DNA from: Pedobacter sp. PACM 27299
GTDB lineage: Bacteria > Bacteroidota > Bacteroidia > Sphingobacteriales > Sphingobacteriaceae
DNA length: 64,000 nucleotides
Reading direction: 5' to 3'
Assembly (NCBI RefSeq): GCF_001412655.1
Contig: NZ_CP012996.1
Span: forward strand, 5,022,001 to 5,086,000
Shown: piece by piece, positions 27,387 to 36,600 of the stretch
How the letters are laid out: every line of letters begins with the position of its first letter
Position numbering within the stretch: position 1 is the first letter of the stretch
The notes under the pieces: generated by a model
The model's input: only the letters and a program-made list of their open reading frames with translations
Databases searched by the model: none
What the model was told of the DNA's origin: nothing
Position numbers and translations under genes: made by a program

Positions 27387-27417
27387 GTTTTTACTCCAGT
27401 AAAAGAAAAGCAAAACA
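27365..27417. repeat. 17-bp inverted repeat (hairpin)
   Basis: The arm at 27365-27381 is the exact reverse complement of 27401-27417, with a 19-base loop. It overlaps the end of the tandem repeat. Its arms are pyrimidine-rich on one strand and AT-rich, so it is not a normal GC-stem terminator. Confidence 0.8.
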
Positions 27418-27702
27418 ATAATAAAATAGTAATTGTGGAATAAAGGTCCTGCGATCGGCCAGTCTCAGCATTAACCTATAATTAAACTTCTGCTTTAATG
27501 AGCTTAGAGGATCGCCGGAAAACAGGTTCTCTTCATTGCTTAGCTTCAAAAGCTGGCGCAATAATTACTCCTATTTTTTTTATTCGGTTGATCCCTGACT
27601 TCTCGGTCCTGACTCAGCATAATTTTGTGCTATTAATCCGTTGGATTTAACAGAAATCTTAAATTTATTTTCTCTGTTAATTTTTATTACCATCTTGTTC
27701 AA

Positions 27703-27710
27703 TACATTTG
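27703..27710 (+). promoter_or_regulatory. Candidate -7 element for ppnP
   Basis: TACATTTG matches TAnnTTTG exactly. If used, the ppnP mRNA would have a leader of about 185 bases. No TTG at the right distance upstream. Confidence 0.35.
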
Positions 27711-27903
27711 TTTTTAAACAATTAGCTGCAGCAATAATTTGAAGCGATTAATATGCGAAATTGAAATACGCAGATAAATTTAAAGCTGGTATAAAAGAAA
27801 TTAAAAACAGCAGCATGCAGCTCAAAACAACAAATCTGAAAAAAATAGATTATTGATTAAAGAATGAATAATTAATTAAGCCCTTAACCAAAATAAATAA
27901 ACC

Positions 27904-28221
27904 ATGAGTCATTCTCACCATACTGCTCCGGCAGCAGAAACCGTATCCCACAATGTATATTTTGAAGGCAAAGTTCAGAGTCTGGGCATGGAAACGCCAA
28001 CAGGTAAAGCCACCGTTGGGGTCATGAAACGAGGAAGTTATACATTTTCAGCCGCTTCAGCAGAAACCATGGTTGTGATATCGGGCCGTATGCAAGTGCG
28101 CTTGCCTGGTATGGATGGCCAGCAGCAATATGAAGCACAGGAATCATTTGAAGTTCCTGCCGGCAGTTCTTTCGAGGTACACTGCGAAGCCGATGTTGCT
28201 TACATCTGTTACTACGCCTAA
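27904..28221 (+). CDS. ppnP: Pyrimidine/purine nucleoside phosphorylase PpnP
   Basis: A 105-residue single-domain cupin of the DUF1255/PpnP family. The family core is easily recognised: NVYFEGKVQSLGMET, GKATVGVMKRGSYTFSAASA, ETMVVISGRMQVRLPG, YEAQESFEVPAGSSFEV and the C-terminal YICYY. PpnP enzymes phosphorolyse nucleosides to base and ribose-1-phosphate with broad specificity. The N-terminus carries a short His-rich extension (SHSHHTAP). It is monocistronic with its own terminator. Confidence 0.92.
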   Translation: MSHSHHTAPAAETVSHNVYFEGKVQSLGMETPTGKATVGVMKRGSYTFSAASAETMVVISGRMQVRLPGMDGQQQYEAQESFEVPAGSSFEVHCEADVAYICYYA

Positions 28222-28224
28222 TAA

Positions 28225-28262
28225 AAAAGGGGTTACAAAGCACCCTGCCTGTAACCCCTTTT
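28225..28262. terminator. Intrinsic terminator after ppnP
   Basis: A perfect 13-bp stem (28225-28237 with 28250-28262), loop of 12, directly after the ppnP stop. It can also terminate the convergent J-domain gene. Confidence 0.85.
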
Positions 28263-28299
28263 AAGGAAATTAAATATATAATGTGACTAAAAACTGCGC

Positions 28300-28746
28300 T
28301 TATGCAGTTTGAAGTTTAGCTATATTTCTATATGGGAATGAATTGAAGATATGACGACGTGCGAATCTACCTGGAGAATCAGCATTAACCAATTTCACGT
28401 AAACAGCTTTAGGAACACCAAAGTATTCATAAGCACTGCCATCCAAGAAATGAACGGTTAGCACTAAACCTGCCCAAGTATAATCAGCAATACCGCAAGT
28501 TGCAGTAGTTTGCGTATATTCTTCAATAGAAAGCTCTAATGTTTCTGGAGCAATACTTACTAAGAAATGATATGCTTCAATGATTTCCTTACTTTTAGCC
28601 TCTGCTTCTGCTTTAGCTTCTTCACTATCCTGGAATTTATCCGGGTGCCAGTCTTTCATCAAATTCCTGTAAATGGTCTTCAATTCTTTTAATTCGGCAT
28701 CTTTTTGTACACCTAATAGCTTTCTGTAGTCAACAATCTTCTTCAT
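28300..28746 (-). CDS. J-domain protein fused to a KTSC domain
   Basis: Start taken at 28746 (MKKIVDYRKLLGVQKDAELK), 148 residues. Residues about 5-65 form a J-domain with the HPD motif at 34-36 (DWHPDKF), the signature that stimulates Hsp70 ATPase. Residues about 88-141 form a KTSC domain (LDGSAYEYFGVPKAVYVKLV then SPGRFARRHIFNSFPYR), a small module otherwise seen alone or at the C-terminus of lysyl-tRNA synthetases and thought to bind nucleic acid or act as an adaptor. The combination suggests a co-chaperone that delivers a specific client to DnaK; this is inference. It stands alone between ppnP and the divergent regulator. Confidence 0.85.
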   Translation of the reverse strand: MKKIVDYRKLLGVQKDAELKELKTIYRNLMKDWHPDKFQDSEEAKAEAEAKSKEIIEAYHFLVSIAPETLELSIEEYTQTTATCGIADYTWAGLVLTVHFLDGSAYEYFGVPKAVYVKLVNADSPGRFARRHIFNSFPYRNIAKLQTA

Positions 28747-28932
28747 AAATATTTTTAATGGCAATTATTGCCTTTGAAAAGCAGCCTGTTTTTTTAAGGT
28801 AAATCTGCTCCATTCAAACAATATTTTGCAAAGATACGCTTTTTTATGTTAAAGAAAGAGTAAGATTGCATTAACAAATCAATTGATAGTCTGAGAGATA
28901 GGAAGAAATAATCAGGATGGCTATTTTTAAAT

Positions 28933-28940
28933 TACATTTG
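28933..28940 (+). promoter_or_regulatory. -7 element of the two-component operon promoter
   Basis: TACATTTG matches TAnnTTTG exactly, 28 bases before the response regulator ATG at 28969. Confidence 0.5.
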
Positions 28941-28968
28941 TGCCTTCAACAAAAACCATTTTTCAGGT

Positions 28969-29652
28969 ATGTTTAAAATCGGATTAGCAGAAGATGACCT
29001 TAAAATAGCCGGATTGATAAAAACCGGATTGGAAGAGCAGGGATACCTGGTTACCATCGAATCTAACGGGGAACAGGCCCTAAAAACATTTAAAGATCAG
29101 GACTTTCATCTGGTGATTCTGGACATCATGATGCCCGGATTAAATGGCATTGCGGTTTGTAAAGCATTGCGTCATACCGATAAAAATCTGCCAATTTTAA
29201 TGCTTACCGCATTGGGAACAATTGACGATAAGGTGACAGGATTAAACTCCGGCGCAGACGATTATTTAGTAAAACCATTCCATTTCAAGGAGTTACTCGC
29301 CAGAATAGAAGCACTGCTGCGCAGGCAGCATGGAGTAATTGGCAGCAGCACTGAAGATCATATCTTAAGTTTTGACGACATCAGTCTGAATACTTATAGC
29401 AAAGAGGTAAAAAGAGCGGGGGTACTTATTGAGCTGACGGCAAAAGAACATACGCTGCTGGAATTGTTTCTGCGCAATCCAAACCGTTTGCTTTCCCGAC
29501 AATACATCGCGGAAAACGCCTGGGACATTAGTTTTGACACGGGTACCAATGTGATTGATGTTTACATCAATTTCCTGCGTAAAAAAATAGAAAAAGGTTT
29601 TGCCCGTAAACTCATCCACACCAAAATCGGCATGGGTTATATCCTTAAATAG
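28969..29652 (+). CDS. OmpR/CusR-type response regulator
   Basis: A 227-residue protein with a receiver domain (about 1-115: acidic pocket Asp9-Asp10, phospho-acceptor Asp52 in VILDIMMPG, Lys in YLVKPF) and an OmpR-type winged helix (about 130-225, LTAKEHTLLELFLRNPN and NVIDVYINFLRKKIEKGF). The gene is 12 bp upstream of its histidine kinase and just ahead of a CzcCBA-type efflux operon, the arrangement of CusRS/CzcRS systems. Such regulators bind direct repeats about 11 bp apart; exactly such repeats lie before the tolC-like gene at 31145. Confidence 0.94.
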   Translation: MFKIGLAEDDLKIAGLIKTGLEEQGYLVTIESNGEQALKTFKDQDFHLVILDIMMPGLNGIAVCKALRHTDKNLPILMLTALGTIDDKVTGLNSGADDYLVKPFHFKELLARIEALLRRQHGVIGSSTEDHILSFDDISLNTYSKEVKRAGVLIELTAKEHTLLELFLRNPNRLLSRQYIAENAWDISFDTGTNVIDVYINFLRKKIEKGFARKLIHTKIGMGYILK

Positions 29653-29664
29653 ATACACTGCTTT

Positions 29665-31023
29665 ATGAAACTGAAAGACCGTCTTTCTTTATATTTCACA
29701 CTCATCAGTACATTAACCCTGCTGGCAGTATTGTGTGCGGTCTATTTTACTTTCATCAAATTTTTAGAAGCAGATTTTTTTGACCGGCTCACCGACCGGA
29801 CTATGGTTACGGCCAAACTCTATCTGGAAGCGGATGAGATCTCTGCAGATTCATTGAATACAGTTAGAAATCAATACCTGAAAACCTTAAATGGAGAGGT
29901 GATCAGGATTTACAACTCAAAAAACAGGGCTACTTTTATTGGAGACGACCAGCAATACTGGAGTCATGAAACGATTGAGAAAGTCAGAAAAAACAAGAAA
30001 ATCCAATTTATTGATGGCGACAGACAGGTGGTCGGCATTTTTTACAAAGACAATCAGGGCGATTTCGTGATCCTCGCCTCCGGCATAGACCAAAGTACAC
30101 ACCTCCGAATAGACAAGCTGCAGAAAATCATGGTGATGATTTTTGTGTTCATATTTATTGGGCTCCTGCTCTCTGGAAGATGGATTGCAAAAAAAATATT
30201 AAAACCCTTGGATCGCTTTATAGAGGAGGTAAAGCAGATCAAATCCAGCAACCTTCATTTTAGGGTTCAAGAGGGAAATAATAAGGATGAGATCAGCCTG
30301 CTCGCACAGAACTTCAACAACCTCATGGAGCATTTGGAACAGGCTTTTGTACTGCAAAAAACCTTTATTGCCAATGCCTCTCATGAGCTGCGAACTCCGA
30401 TTACCAGGATGATGATCGCTGCAGAAATCACCCTATCGCAGGAAAGACAAATAGAGGATTATAAAAAGGCCTTACTTTCTGTGATGGAAGATTCCGAAAA
30501 GATGGACAACATCATCACGGGACTGCTCAACCTTGCACAGGCAGACCTGGAATTTGGTGCCCCGGAATTACAGGACATCAGAATTGATGAAAGTCTCTGG
30601 GCCATATCGGAAGAATGGAACAAAAAAGAAAGCGGCAAGCTCTTGGTAGACATAAAAAACATGCCGGAAGACCCTGCTGAATTGCTGATCAAAGCCAATC
30701 CTACCCTATTGGGCATCGCTTTAAATAATATCATTTCCAATGCGTTTAAATTCTCCGACCATCAGGATGTGCATTGCTTACTGGATATCCAGGAAAAAGA
30801 AACCATCATTTCTATCAAGGATCAAGGTCCGGGGATTTCTGAAGCAATACAAGAAGAGATTTTTAAACCTTTTTACAGTTTCAGTCCAGAAAACGGGCAT
30901 GAAGGCAGCGGAATGGGTCTTTATATGGCGCATAAAATCATTACGCTGTTTAAAGGCACGCTAACCGTGCAATCGAAAGAAGGCCATGGAGCTCGTTTTA
31001 TCCTTCGTTTCCCTAAACCTTAA
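29665..31023 (+). CDS. Sensor histidine kinase of the metal-efflux locus
   Basis: A 452-residue membrane kinase: TM1 (about 8-30), a periplasmic sensor of about 120 residues, TM2 (about 153-172), HAMP (about 175-228), HisKA with His240 in ANASHELRTPI and HATPase_c (about 340-450, N box LNNIISNAFKFSD, G boxes DQGPGIS and GSGMGLYMA). It phosphorylates the regulator encoded 12 bp upstream. The sensor domain contains few His/Cys residues, so the metal-binding site is not obvious by eye. The signal is inferred from the adjacent efflux genes. Confidence 0.93.
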   Translation: MKLKDRLSLYFTLISTLTLLAVLCAVYFTFIKFLEADFFDRLTDRTMVTAKLYLEADEISADSLNTVRNQYLKTLNGEVIRIYNSKNRATFIGDDQQYWSHETIEKVRKNKKIQFIDGDRQVVGIFYKDNQGDFVILASGIDQSTHLRIDKLQKIMVMIFVFIFIGLLLSGRWIAKKILKPLDRFIEEVKQIKSSNLHFRVQEGNNKDEISLLAQNFNNLMEHLEQAFVLQKTFIANASHELRTPITRMMIAAEITLSQERQIEDYKKALLSVMEDSEKMDNIITGLLNLAQADLEFGAPELQDIRIDESLWAISEEWNKKESGKLLVDIKNMPEDPAELLIKANPTLLGIALNNIISNAFKFSDHQDVHCLLDIQEKETIISIKDQGPGISEAIQEEIFKPFYSFSPENGHEGSGMGLYMAHKIITLFKGTLTVQSKEGHGARFILRFPKP

Positions 31024-31079
31024 ACTGCCTATTCCTCCGGCAAATTGGCCATCTTTTAGATTAAAAATCTCAGCTCCCA

Positions 31080-31123
31080 ATTTTAATCTCCTTTTAATTT
31101 CTCTTTAATTAGGGTTTAATTCA
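31080..31123 (+). promoter_or_regulatory. Four direct repeats with 11-bp phasing (response-regulator operator)
   Basis: TTTAAT occurs at 31082, 31093, 31104 and 31115, each exactly 11 bp after the previous one, inside 11-mers such as CTTTTAATTTC. This is the geometry bound by tandem OmpR/PhoB-type dimers. The last box overlaps the -33 position of the promoter at 31131. The neighbouring regulator (28969-29652) is the inferred ligand. Confidence 0.65.
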
Positions 31124-31130
31124 CTCCGGA

Positions 31131-31138
31131 TAGCTTTG
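31131..31138 (+). promoter_or_regulatory. -7 element of the efflux operon promoter
   Basis: TAGCTTTG matches TAnnTTTG exactly and ends only 6 bases before the ATG at 31145, so the transcript would have little or no leader. A canonical TTG at -33 is missing; the phased repeats occupy that place, as expected for an activated promoter. Confidence 0.5.
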
Positions 31139-31144
31139 TGGGAG

Positions 31145-32413
31145 ATGAAAAGACAATTAATTCTGAGCGGCCTGCTCATTCTGGGATTTAGCGTGACAGG
31201 TATGGCGCAAGACAGCCTAAAACTTTCTCTCCGGGAAGCCGAGCAATTATTTATCAAGGGAAACTACGAGCTTATTGCCCAAAATTACCAAACGGAAGAA
31301 GCGAAAGCAGAGATCATTACGGCCAAGCTTTTCGACAATCCAGAGCTGAGCTATGAGAATCTTTTTTACAACCATGAGACTAAAAAGTTCTTTCAAACCT
31401 CTATGGCTTACGGGCAATACAACGCACAGATTTCTCAGCTGATTAAGCTGGCGGGAAAAAGAAATAAGAACATTCAATTGGCTAATACTGGGGTTAAATT
31501 AGCAGAATACGCCTATTTCGACTTGATGCGCACCTTGCGATATAACCTGCGCAGTGATTTTTACAAGGCCTACTATGCGCAGCAGTCTGCAGCCATTTAC
31601 CAGCAGCAAATCATTTCGCTGGAACAGCTTTTACAAGCTTCAGAACAGCAGCTTAAACTCGGCAATATTGCCCTTAAGGACATCATCAGAATTAAGTCAC
31701 TGGTTTACAACTTAAAAGCAGAACACACCGGTTTACTGAATGATATTGAAGATATGGAAACCTCTTTAAAGTTGATGACCAATATCAAACCTGATGTGGC
31801 TTTACAACTGAGTGTTCCTGCTGAGGATGAGCAAAACTTTTCATTTGAAAAACAGCCTTACTTACAATTACTGGAAAGTGCAAAGGCAAACCGTGCAGAT
31901 CTGCAGCTGGCAAAAACAACAGTCAGCAATGCGGAAAATAACCTGCGTGTCCAAAAAGCCAACGCCATTCCTGACGTAGAACTTTCGCTCAGCTATGATT
32001 TGAAAGGTAATTATCCAGAAAAATATACAGGTTTGGGTATTAAAATTCCATTGCCACTTTTTAATAGAAATCAAGGGGAAATCAAGAAGGCTAAAATTGC
32101 CATAGCAGCGGGTAATATCGGCATCCAGCAAAAGGAAAATGCCCTGGAAAATGAAGTCTACAACAGTTATAAATCTGCGATCAGAACAGAAGGTTTGTAC
32201 CAGAGCCTGGACCATAATTTCAGCACAGATTTCACAAAACTCATTCATGAAGTGACTAAAAATTACCGCAGCAGGAACATCAGCCTGATCGAGTTTCTGG
32301 ATTTCTATGATTCCTACAAAGAAAACACCTTGCAGCTGAACCGTCTGAAATATGAACGGATGAATGCCAAGGAAGAAATTAATTATGTGACCGGATCTAA
32401 TATTTTCAAATAA
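31145..32413 (+). CDS. TolC-family outer-membrane efflux protein (CzcC/CusC-like)
   Basis: Start taken at ATG 31145 (MKRQLILSGLL), 422 residues, with a signal peptide ending GMAQ. The OEP family pattern is present: two long helical repeats (about 20-210 and 225-420) rich in Gln/Asn/Leu, with TDFTKLIHEVTKNYRSRNIS before the C-terminal IEFLDFYDSYKEN, a stretch diagnostic of CzcC-like members. It forms the outer-membrane channel of the tripartite pump encoded by the next two genes. It is first in the efflux operon, with the activator boxes directly upstream. Confidence 0.9.
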   Translation: MKRQLILSGLLILGFSVTGMAQDSLKLSLREAEQLFIKGNYELIAQNYQTEEAKAEIITAKLFDNPELSYENLFYNHETKKFFQTSMAYGQYNAQISQLIKLAGKRNKNIQLANTGVKLAEYAYFDLMRTLRYNLRSDFYKAYYAQQSAAIYQQQIISLEQLLQASEQQLKLGNIALKDIIRIKSLVYNLKAEHTGLLNDIEDMETSLKLMTNIKPDVALQLSVPAEDEQNFSFEKQPYLQLLESAKANRADLQLAKTTVSNAENNLRVQKANAIPDVELSLSYDLKGNYPEKYTGLGIKIPLPLFNRNQGEIKKAKIAIAAGNIGIQQKENALENEVYNSYKSAIRTEGLYQSLDHNFSTDFTKLIHEVTKNYRSRNISLIEFLDFYDSYKENTLQLNRLKYERMNAKEEINYVTGSNIFK

Positions 32414-32494
32414 ACGACTGAGCCTGGTTAGCGCCGCTCTTCAATAAACCCTATTCATCTCTAAATAAGCTACACTCATTTTAAATAGTTCTAC

Positions 32495-33589
32495 ATGCAA
32501 ATCTTTCTAAAAAACATCAGCAAACTCTCTTTCATTGGATTGGTTATCGCCAGTCAGAGTTGCAGCAGCTCAAAAGAAGCACCAGTATCAGAGAAATTTG
32601 TGGTGACCGATTCTCTCCTCAACAAGTTATTAATTGATACTGTACAGCAAGCAAATAGTAAGACTGACCTGAGTTTTTCTGCAAAAATCACCGCAAATGA
32701 AGAACGTAAGGCCGAGATTTTCCCTATGCTGAGCGGCGTAGTACGCAGTGTCCCGGTAAGATTGGGTGATAAAGTAAATGCAGGACAAGTATTGGCCACG
32801 ATGGGCAGTTCAGAAATGGCTGGATTTGATAAGGAAGTAATCAGTGCTGCTGCAGAATTGAGAAATGCGGAACGACAAGTGAAACAGGCGGAAGAGCTTT
32901 ATAAAAGTGGTTTATCATCGGCCAGAGAATTGGAGGAAGCTAAAAACGACTTCTTGATCAAGCAGGCGGAAAACAAACGCGCCAGTGCCACTCTAAAACT
33001 AAATGGCGGAAATAGCAGTGGGAATTACACTATTAAATCACCTTTATCAGGTTTCATCATCGAGAAAAATGTGAATGCAAACATGCAGCTGCGTCCTGAT
33101 CATGATAAAAACCTGTTTACCATAGCAGATCTTTCTACCGTATGGGCGATGGTGAATATCTATGAATCTGACATCTCAAGAATCAAGGAAGGAGATCAAG
33201 TACACCTTTCTATCCTCTCTTATCCGGAAAAACCGTTCACAGGAAAGATCGATAAGATTTACAATATGATCGATAATGAAAGCAAGGTGATGAATGCAAG
33301 GGTCAGTATCGCCAATCCTGGCTATTTATTAAAACCAGGGATGATGGCTACGGTAATGATTTCTGCGAATTCAGGATCAGACCTTCCCCTGGTCAATTCC
33401 AGAGGCATTATTTTCGATGACAACAAAAACTATGTACTGGTGGTAGATGGCGCGAGTAAATTACGCATTCAGGAAATAGAAATCGGCCGTAAGACCGCGG
33501 ATAAGGCCTATATCAGTAAAGGATTGAAGGCTGGCGACCGTGTGGTTGCTTCCAAGCAGGTATTTTTATTCGAAAGCCTAAAAAACTAA
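32495..33589 (+). CDS. RND efflux periplasmic adaptor lipoprotein (CzcB/CusB-like)
   Basis: A 364-residue lipoprotein (ASQSC, Cys23). Barrel-sandwich hybrid domain (EIFPMLSGVVRSVPVRLGD, about 70-90, then PLSGFIIEKNVNAN, about 183-196) frames an alpha-hairpin (about 110-165, VKQAEELYKSGLSSARELEE). A beta-barrel and a membrane-proximal domain follow. It bridges the inner-membrane RND pump and the TolC-like channel. No N-terminal His/Met-rich metal-binding stretch is visible. The RND gene begins 28 bp downstream. Confidence 0.92.
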   Translation: MQIFLKNISKLSFIGLVIASQSCSSSKEAPVSEKFVVTDSLLNKLLIDTVQQANSKTDLSFSAKITANEERKAEIFPMLSGVVRSVPVRLGDKVNAGQVLATMGSSEMAGFDKEVISAAAELRNAERQVKQAEELYKSGLSSARELEEAKNDFLIKQAENKRASATLKLNGGNSSGNYTIKSPLSGFIIEKNVNANMQLRPDHDKNLFTIADLSTVWAMVNIYESDISRIKEGDQVHLSILSYPEKPFTGKIDKIYNMIDNESKVMNARVSIANPGYLLKPGMMATVMISANSGSDLPLVNSRGIIFDDNKNYVLVVDGASKLRIQEIEIGRKTADKAYISKGLKAGDRVVASKQVFLFESLKN

Positions 33590-33617
33590 TCTATTCATCA
33601 CCAAAAAAACAGCTGTA

Positions 33618-36600
33618 ATGAATAAATTCATTAAGACCATCATCGGCTTTTCGCTAAATAACAAGTATTTTATTTTCTTTGCCACTTTCATTTTGATCCT
33701 GGCAGGGTACTTTAGTTTCAAACATACTACGATTGAAGCTTTCCCCGATGTGACCAATACCAATATTACCATCATCACCCAATGGCCCGGACGAAGTGCA
33801 GAAGAGGTCGAAAAGTTTGTGAGCAGGCCTTTAGAGATCGCCATGAATCCTACCGAGAAAAGGACGAGTATCCGATCCTCCTCTCTATTTGGCTTATCCA
33901 TTGTAAAGATCACTTTTGAAGACAATGTAGATTATGCCGAAGCCAGGGTCCAGGTGAACAACCATATTGATGAAGCAGATTTACCGGAAGGGCTGAAACC
34001 AGAGATACAACCTCCTTACGGACCTACAGGAGAAATTTTCCGCTATACTTTAAGCAGTGACAAAAAATCAGTCAGGGAGTTAAAAACCTTGCAGGATTGG
34101 GTGATCCAGCGGGAATTACTTTCCGTTCCAGGCATTGCCGATGTAGTGAGTTTCGGTGGAGAGGTCAAATCTTATCAGATCACTGTAGATCCACAAAAAG
34201 CAATACAATATGGGGTAAGTGCGACTGAATTATTTGAGGCAGTTTCCAAAAGCAACATCAATGTTGGCGGGGATGTGATTGTTCAGGGCGGACAGGCTTA
34301 TGTGGTTCGTGGAATCGGGATCTTGAACAATATTGATGAAATAAAAAATGTAGTGGTTGATAACTTTAACGGCACTCCTGTTTACGTTAAAACAATCGCT
34401 GAAGTCGCAGAATCGGCATTACCGCGGTTAGGGCAGGTAGGCCGGGACCTCGATCCCGACGTGGTTGAAGGGATCGTGGTGATGCGCAAAGGGGAAAACC
34501 CAAGCGAGGTAATCAGCAAGCTGAAAGAAAAGATTAAAGACATCAATGAAAATATACTACCGGGAGATGTAAAGATTAACCCTTTCTATGACCGGGAAGA
34601 CCTGGTTAACTATGCTACGCATACGGTAATCGGCAATATGATGGAAGGGATTATTTTTGTGACCCTGATCGTATTTCTGTTCATGGCCGATTGGCGCACT
34701 ACATTAATTGTATCTATTGTCATTCCTTTAGCCTTGTTATTTGCCTTCATCTGTCTAAAAATGAAGGGGATGTCGGCCAACTTATTATCTATGGGGGCAA
34801 TTGACTTTGGGATCATCATTGATGGTGCTGTAGTCATGGTTGAGGGTATTTTTGTTGCCCTCGACCATAAAGCCAAAAAGGTGGGCATGGAGAAATTCAA
34901 CCGCCTGAGTAAACTGGGATTGATCAAGAAAGCAGCGCTGGAGAATGGAAAAGGTATTTTCTTTGCCAAACTGATCATCATTACCGGCTTACTGCCGATC
35001 TTCACTTTTGAGAAGGTGGAAGGAAAGATGTTCTCCCCATTGGCATGGACACTAAGTTTTGCTTTACTGGGTGCCCTGCTCCTTACATTTACCCTAGTGC
35101 CGGCATTGGCCAGTGTACTGTTAAAGAAAAACGTAAGAGAGAAGCACAACATATTCTTGGAGTTCGTTATTAAATACGTGACCATGTTCTATGATAAGTG
35201 TTTTAAATTCAGAAAACTGGCATTTGGTATTTCTATAGGTCTCCTGGTGGTTGGGCTGTTCAGCGCTAAATTTCTGGGTACAGAATTCTTGCCTACTTTG
35301 GATGAAGGATCTATCTATGTCCGTGCGACCGGCCCGCTGAGCATCTCGCTCGATGAGACAAAAAAGCTTTCAAATGACATCCGAAAGATCTTTTTAAGCT
35401 TCGAGGAAGTTAAGCAGGTGATGTCGCAAACCGGCAGGCCGAATGATGGTACCGATGCGACCGGATTTTACAATATGGAGTTCCATGTTGACATTTTCCC
35501 AAAGAAAGAATGGAAGCGCAAGCAGACAAAAGAGCAACTGATTGAAAGGATGCAGGAGAAGTTGAAGAGTTTTCCGGGGATAAGCCTGAACTTCTCTCAA
35601 CCCATCTCAGACAACGTAGAAGAGGCTGTCTCCGGGGTAAAAGGTTCTATTGTGGTGAAGATGTTTGGCAATGATTTCGAGTTTATAGAGAAAGAAGAAG
35701 AGAAGATTGAGAATATTCTGAAAACTGTAGAAGGGATTGAAGATTTAGGGATCCTGAGAAACCTTGGACAGCCAGAACTGCAGATCAACCTGGATCAGAA
35801 TAAAATGGCTTTATATGGGGTGAGCACTGCAGATGCCAATGCGGTGATTGAGATGGCGATCGGTGGAAAAGCGGCTACACAGATTTATGAGGGAGAACGA
35901 AAGTTTGACCTAATTATCCGCTATCCGGAAGACTTCAGAAAAGACGAAAGCGATATTGCAAAACTGCGTATTCCTACCATTTCCGGTGCAAAAGTACCAT
36001 TAGGGGAAATCGCCAGCATCAAGAAAATCACTGGTCCCAGTATGATTTACCGCGACAAGCACCAGCGGTATGGTGCCATTAAGTTTTCCATTCGCGGCAG
36101 GGATATGGGCAGTGTGATTGCGGAGGCTCAGGCCAAAGTAAATGAGAAAATTAAGCTTCCAAAGGAGTATAAACTGGAATGGGCAGGTGATTTTGAGAAC
36201 CAGCAAAGGGCAACCAGCAGGTTATCACAAGCCGTTCCTATCAGTCTGTTGCTGATCTTTTTAATTCTATTTGTATTGCTAGGTAATATCAAAGACTCTT
36301 TATTGGTCTTGAATAATGTGCCTTTTGCCATGGTTGGTGGGATATTGGCTATCCTGGCTACCGGTATCAATTTTAACATTTCGGCGGGGATTGGTTTTAT
36401 TGCCCTGTTTGGGATCTGTGTGCAGAATGGGGTGATCCTGATTACCAAGTTCAAGCACAATATTATAGAGCTGAGGCACCGTCCGGATTGGACTTTTGCG
36501 GATGCGATAAAAGACGGGGTATCGAGCAGGATACGTCCGGTACTGATGACGGCAATGATGGCAGCTATCGGCCTGATGCCCGCAGCAATGTCTACTGGAA

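Larger units (their letters stand above)
27023..27903. other. Long intergenic region (881 bp) with repeats, no convincing gene
   Basis: AT-rich sequence with an 11-bp tandem repeat, a 17-bp hairpin and a promoter-like box, described separately. A 37-codon frame at 27289-27402 spans the repeat but its hydrophobic composition is dictated by the repeat, so it is not called. Nothing else recognisable. Confidence 0.6.

Noticed and set aside
27289..27402. A 37-codon frame (MGTKRLFWRDILGSK...) with a hydrophobic C-terminus that could be a toxin-like peptide
   Set aside because: Its hydrophobic part is produced by the tandem 11-mer repeat read in one frame, and there is no terminator, promoter or conserved context. 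Kept only as a note within the repeat finding.
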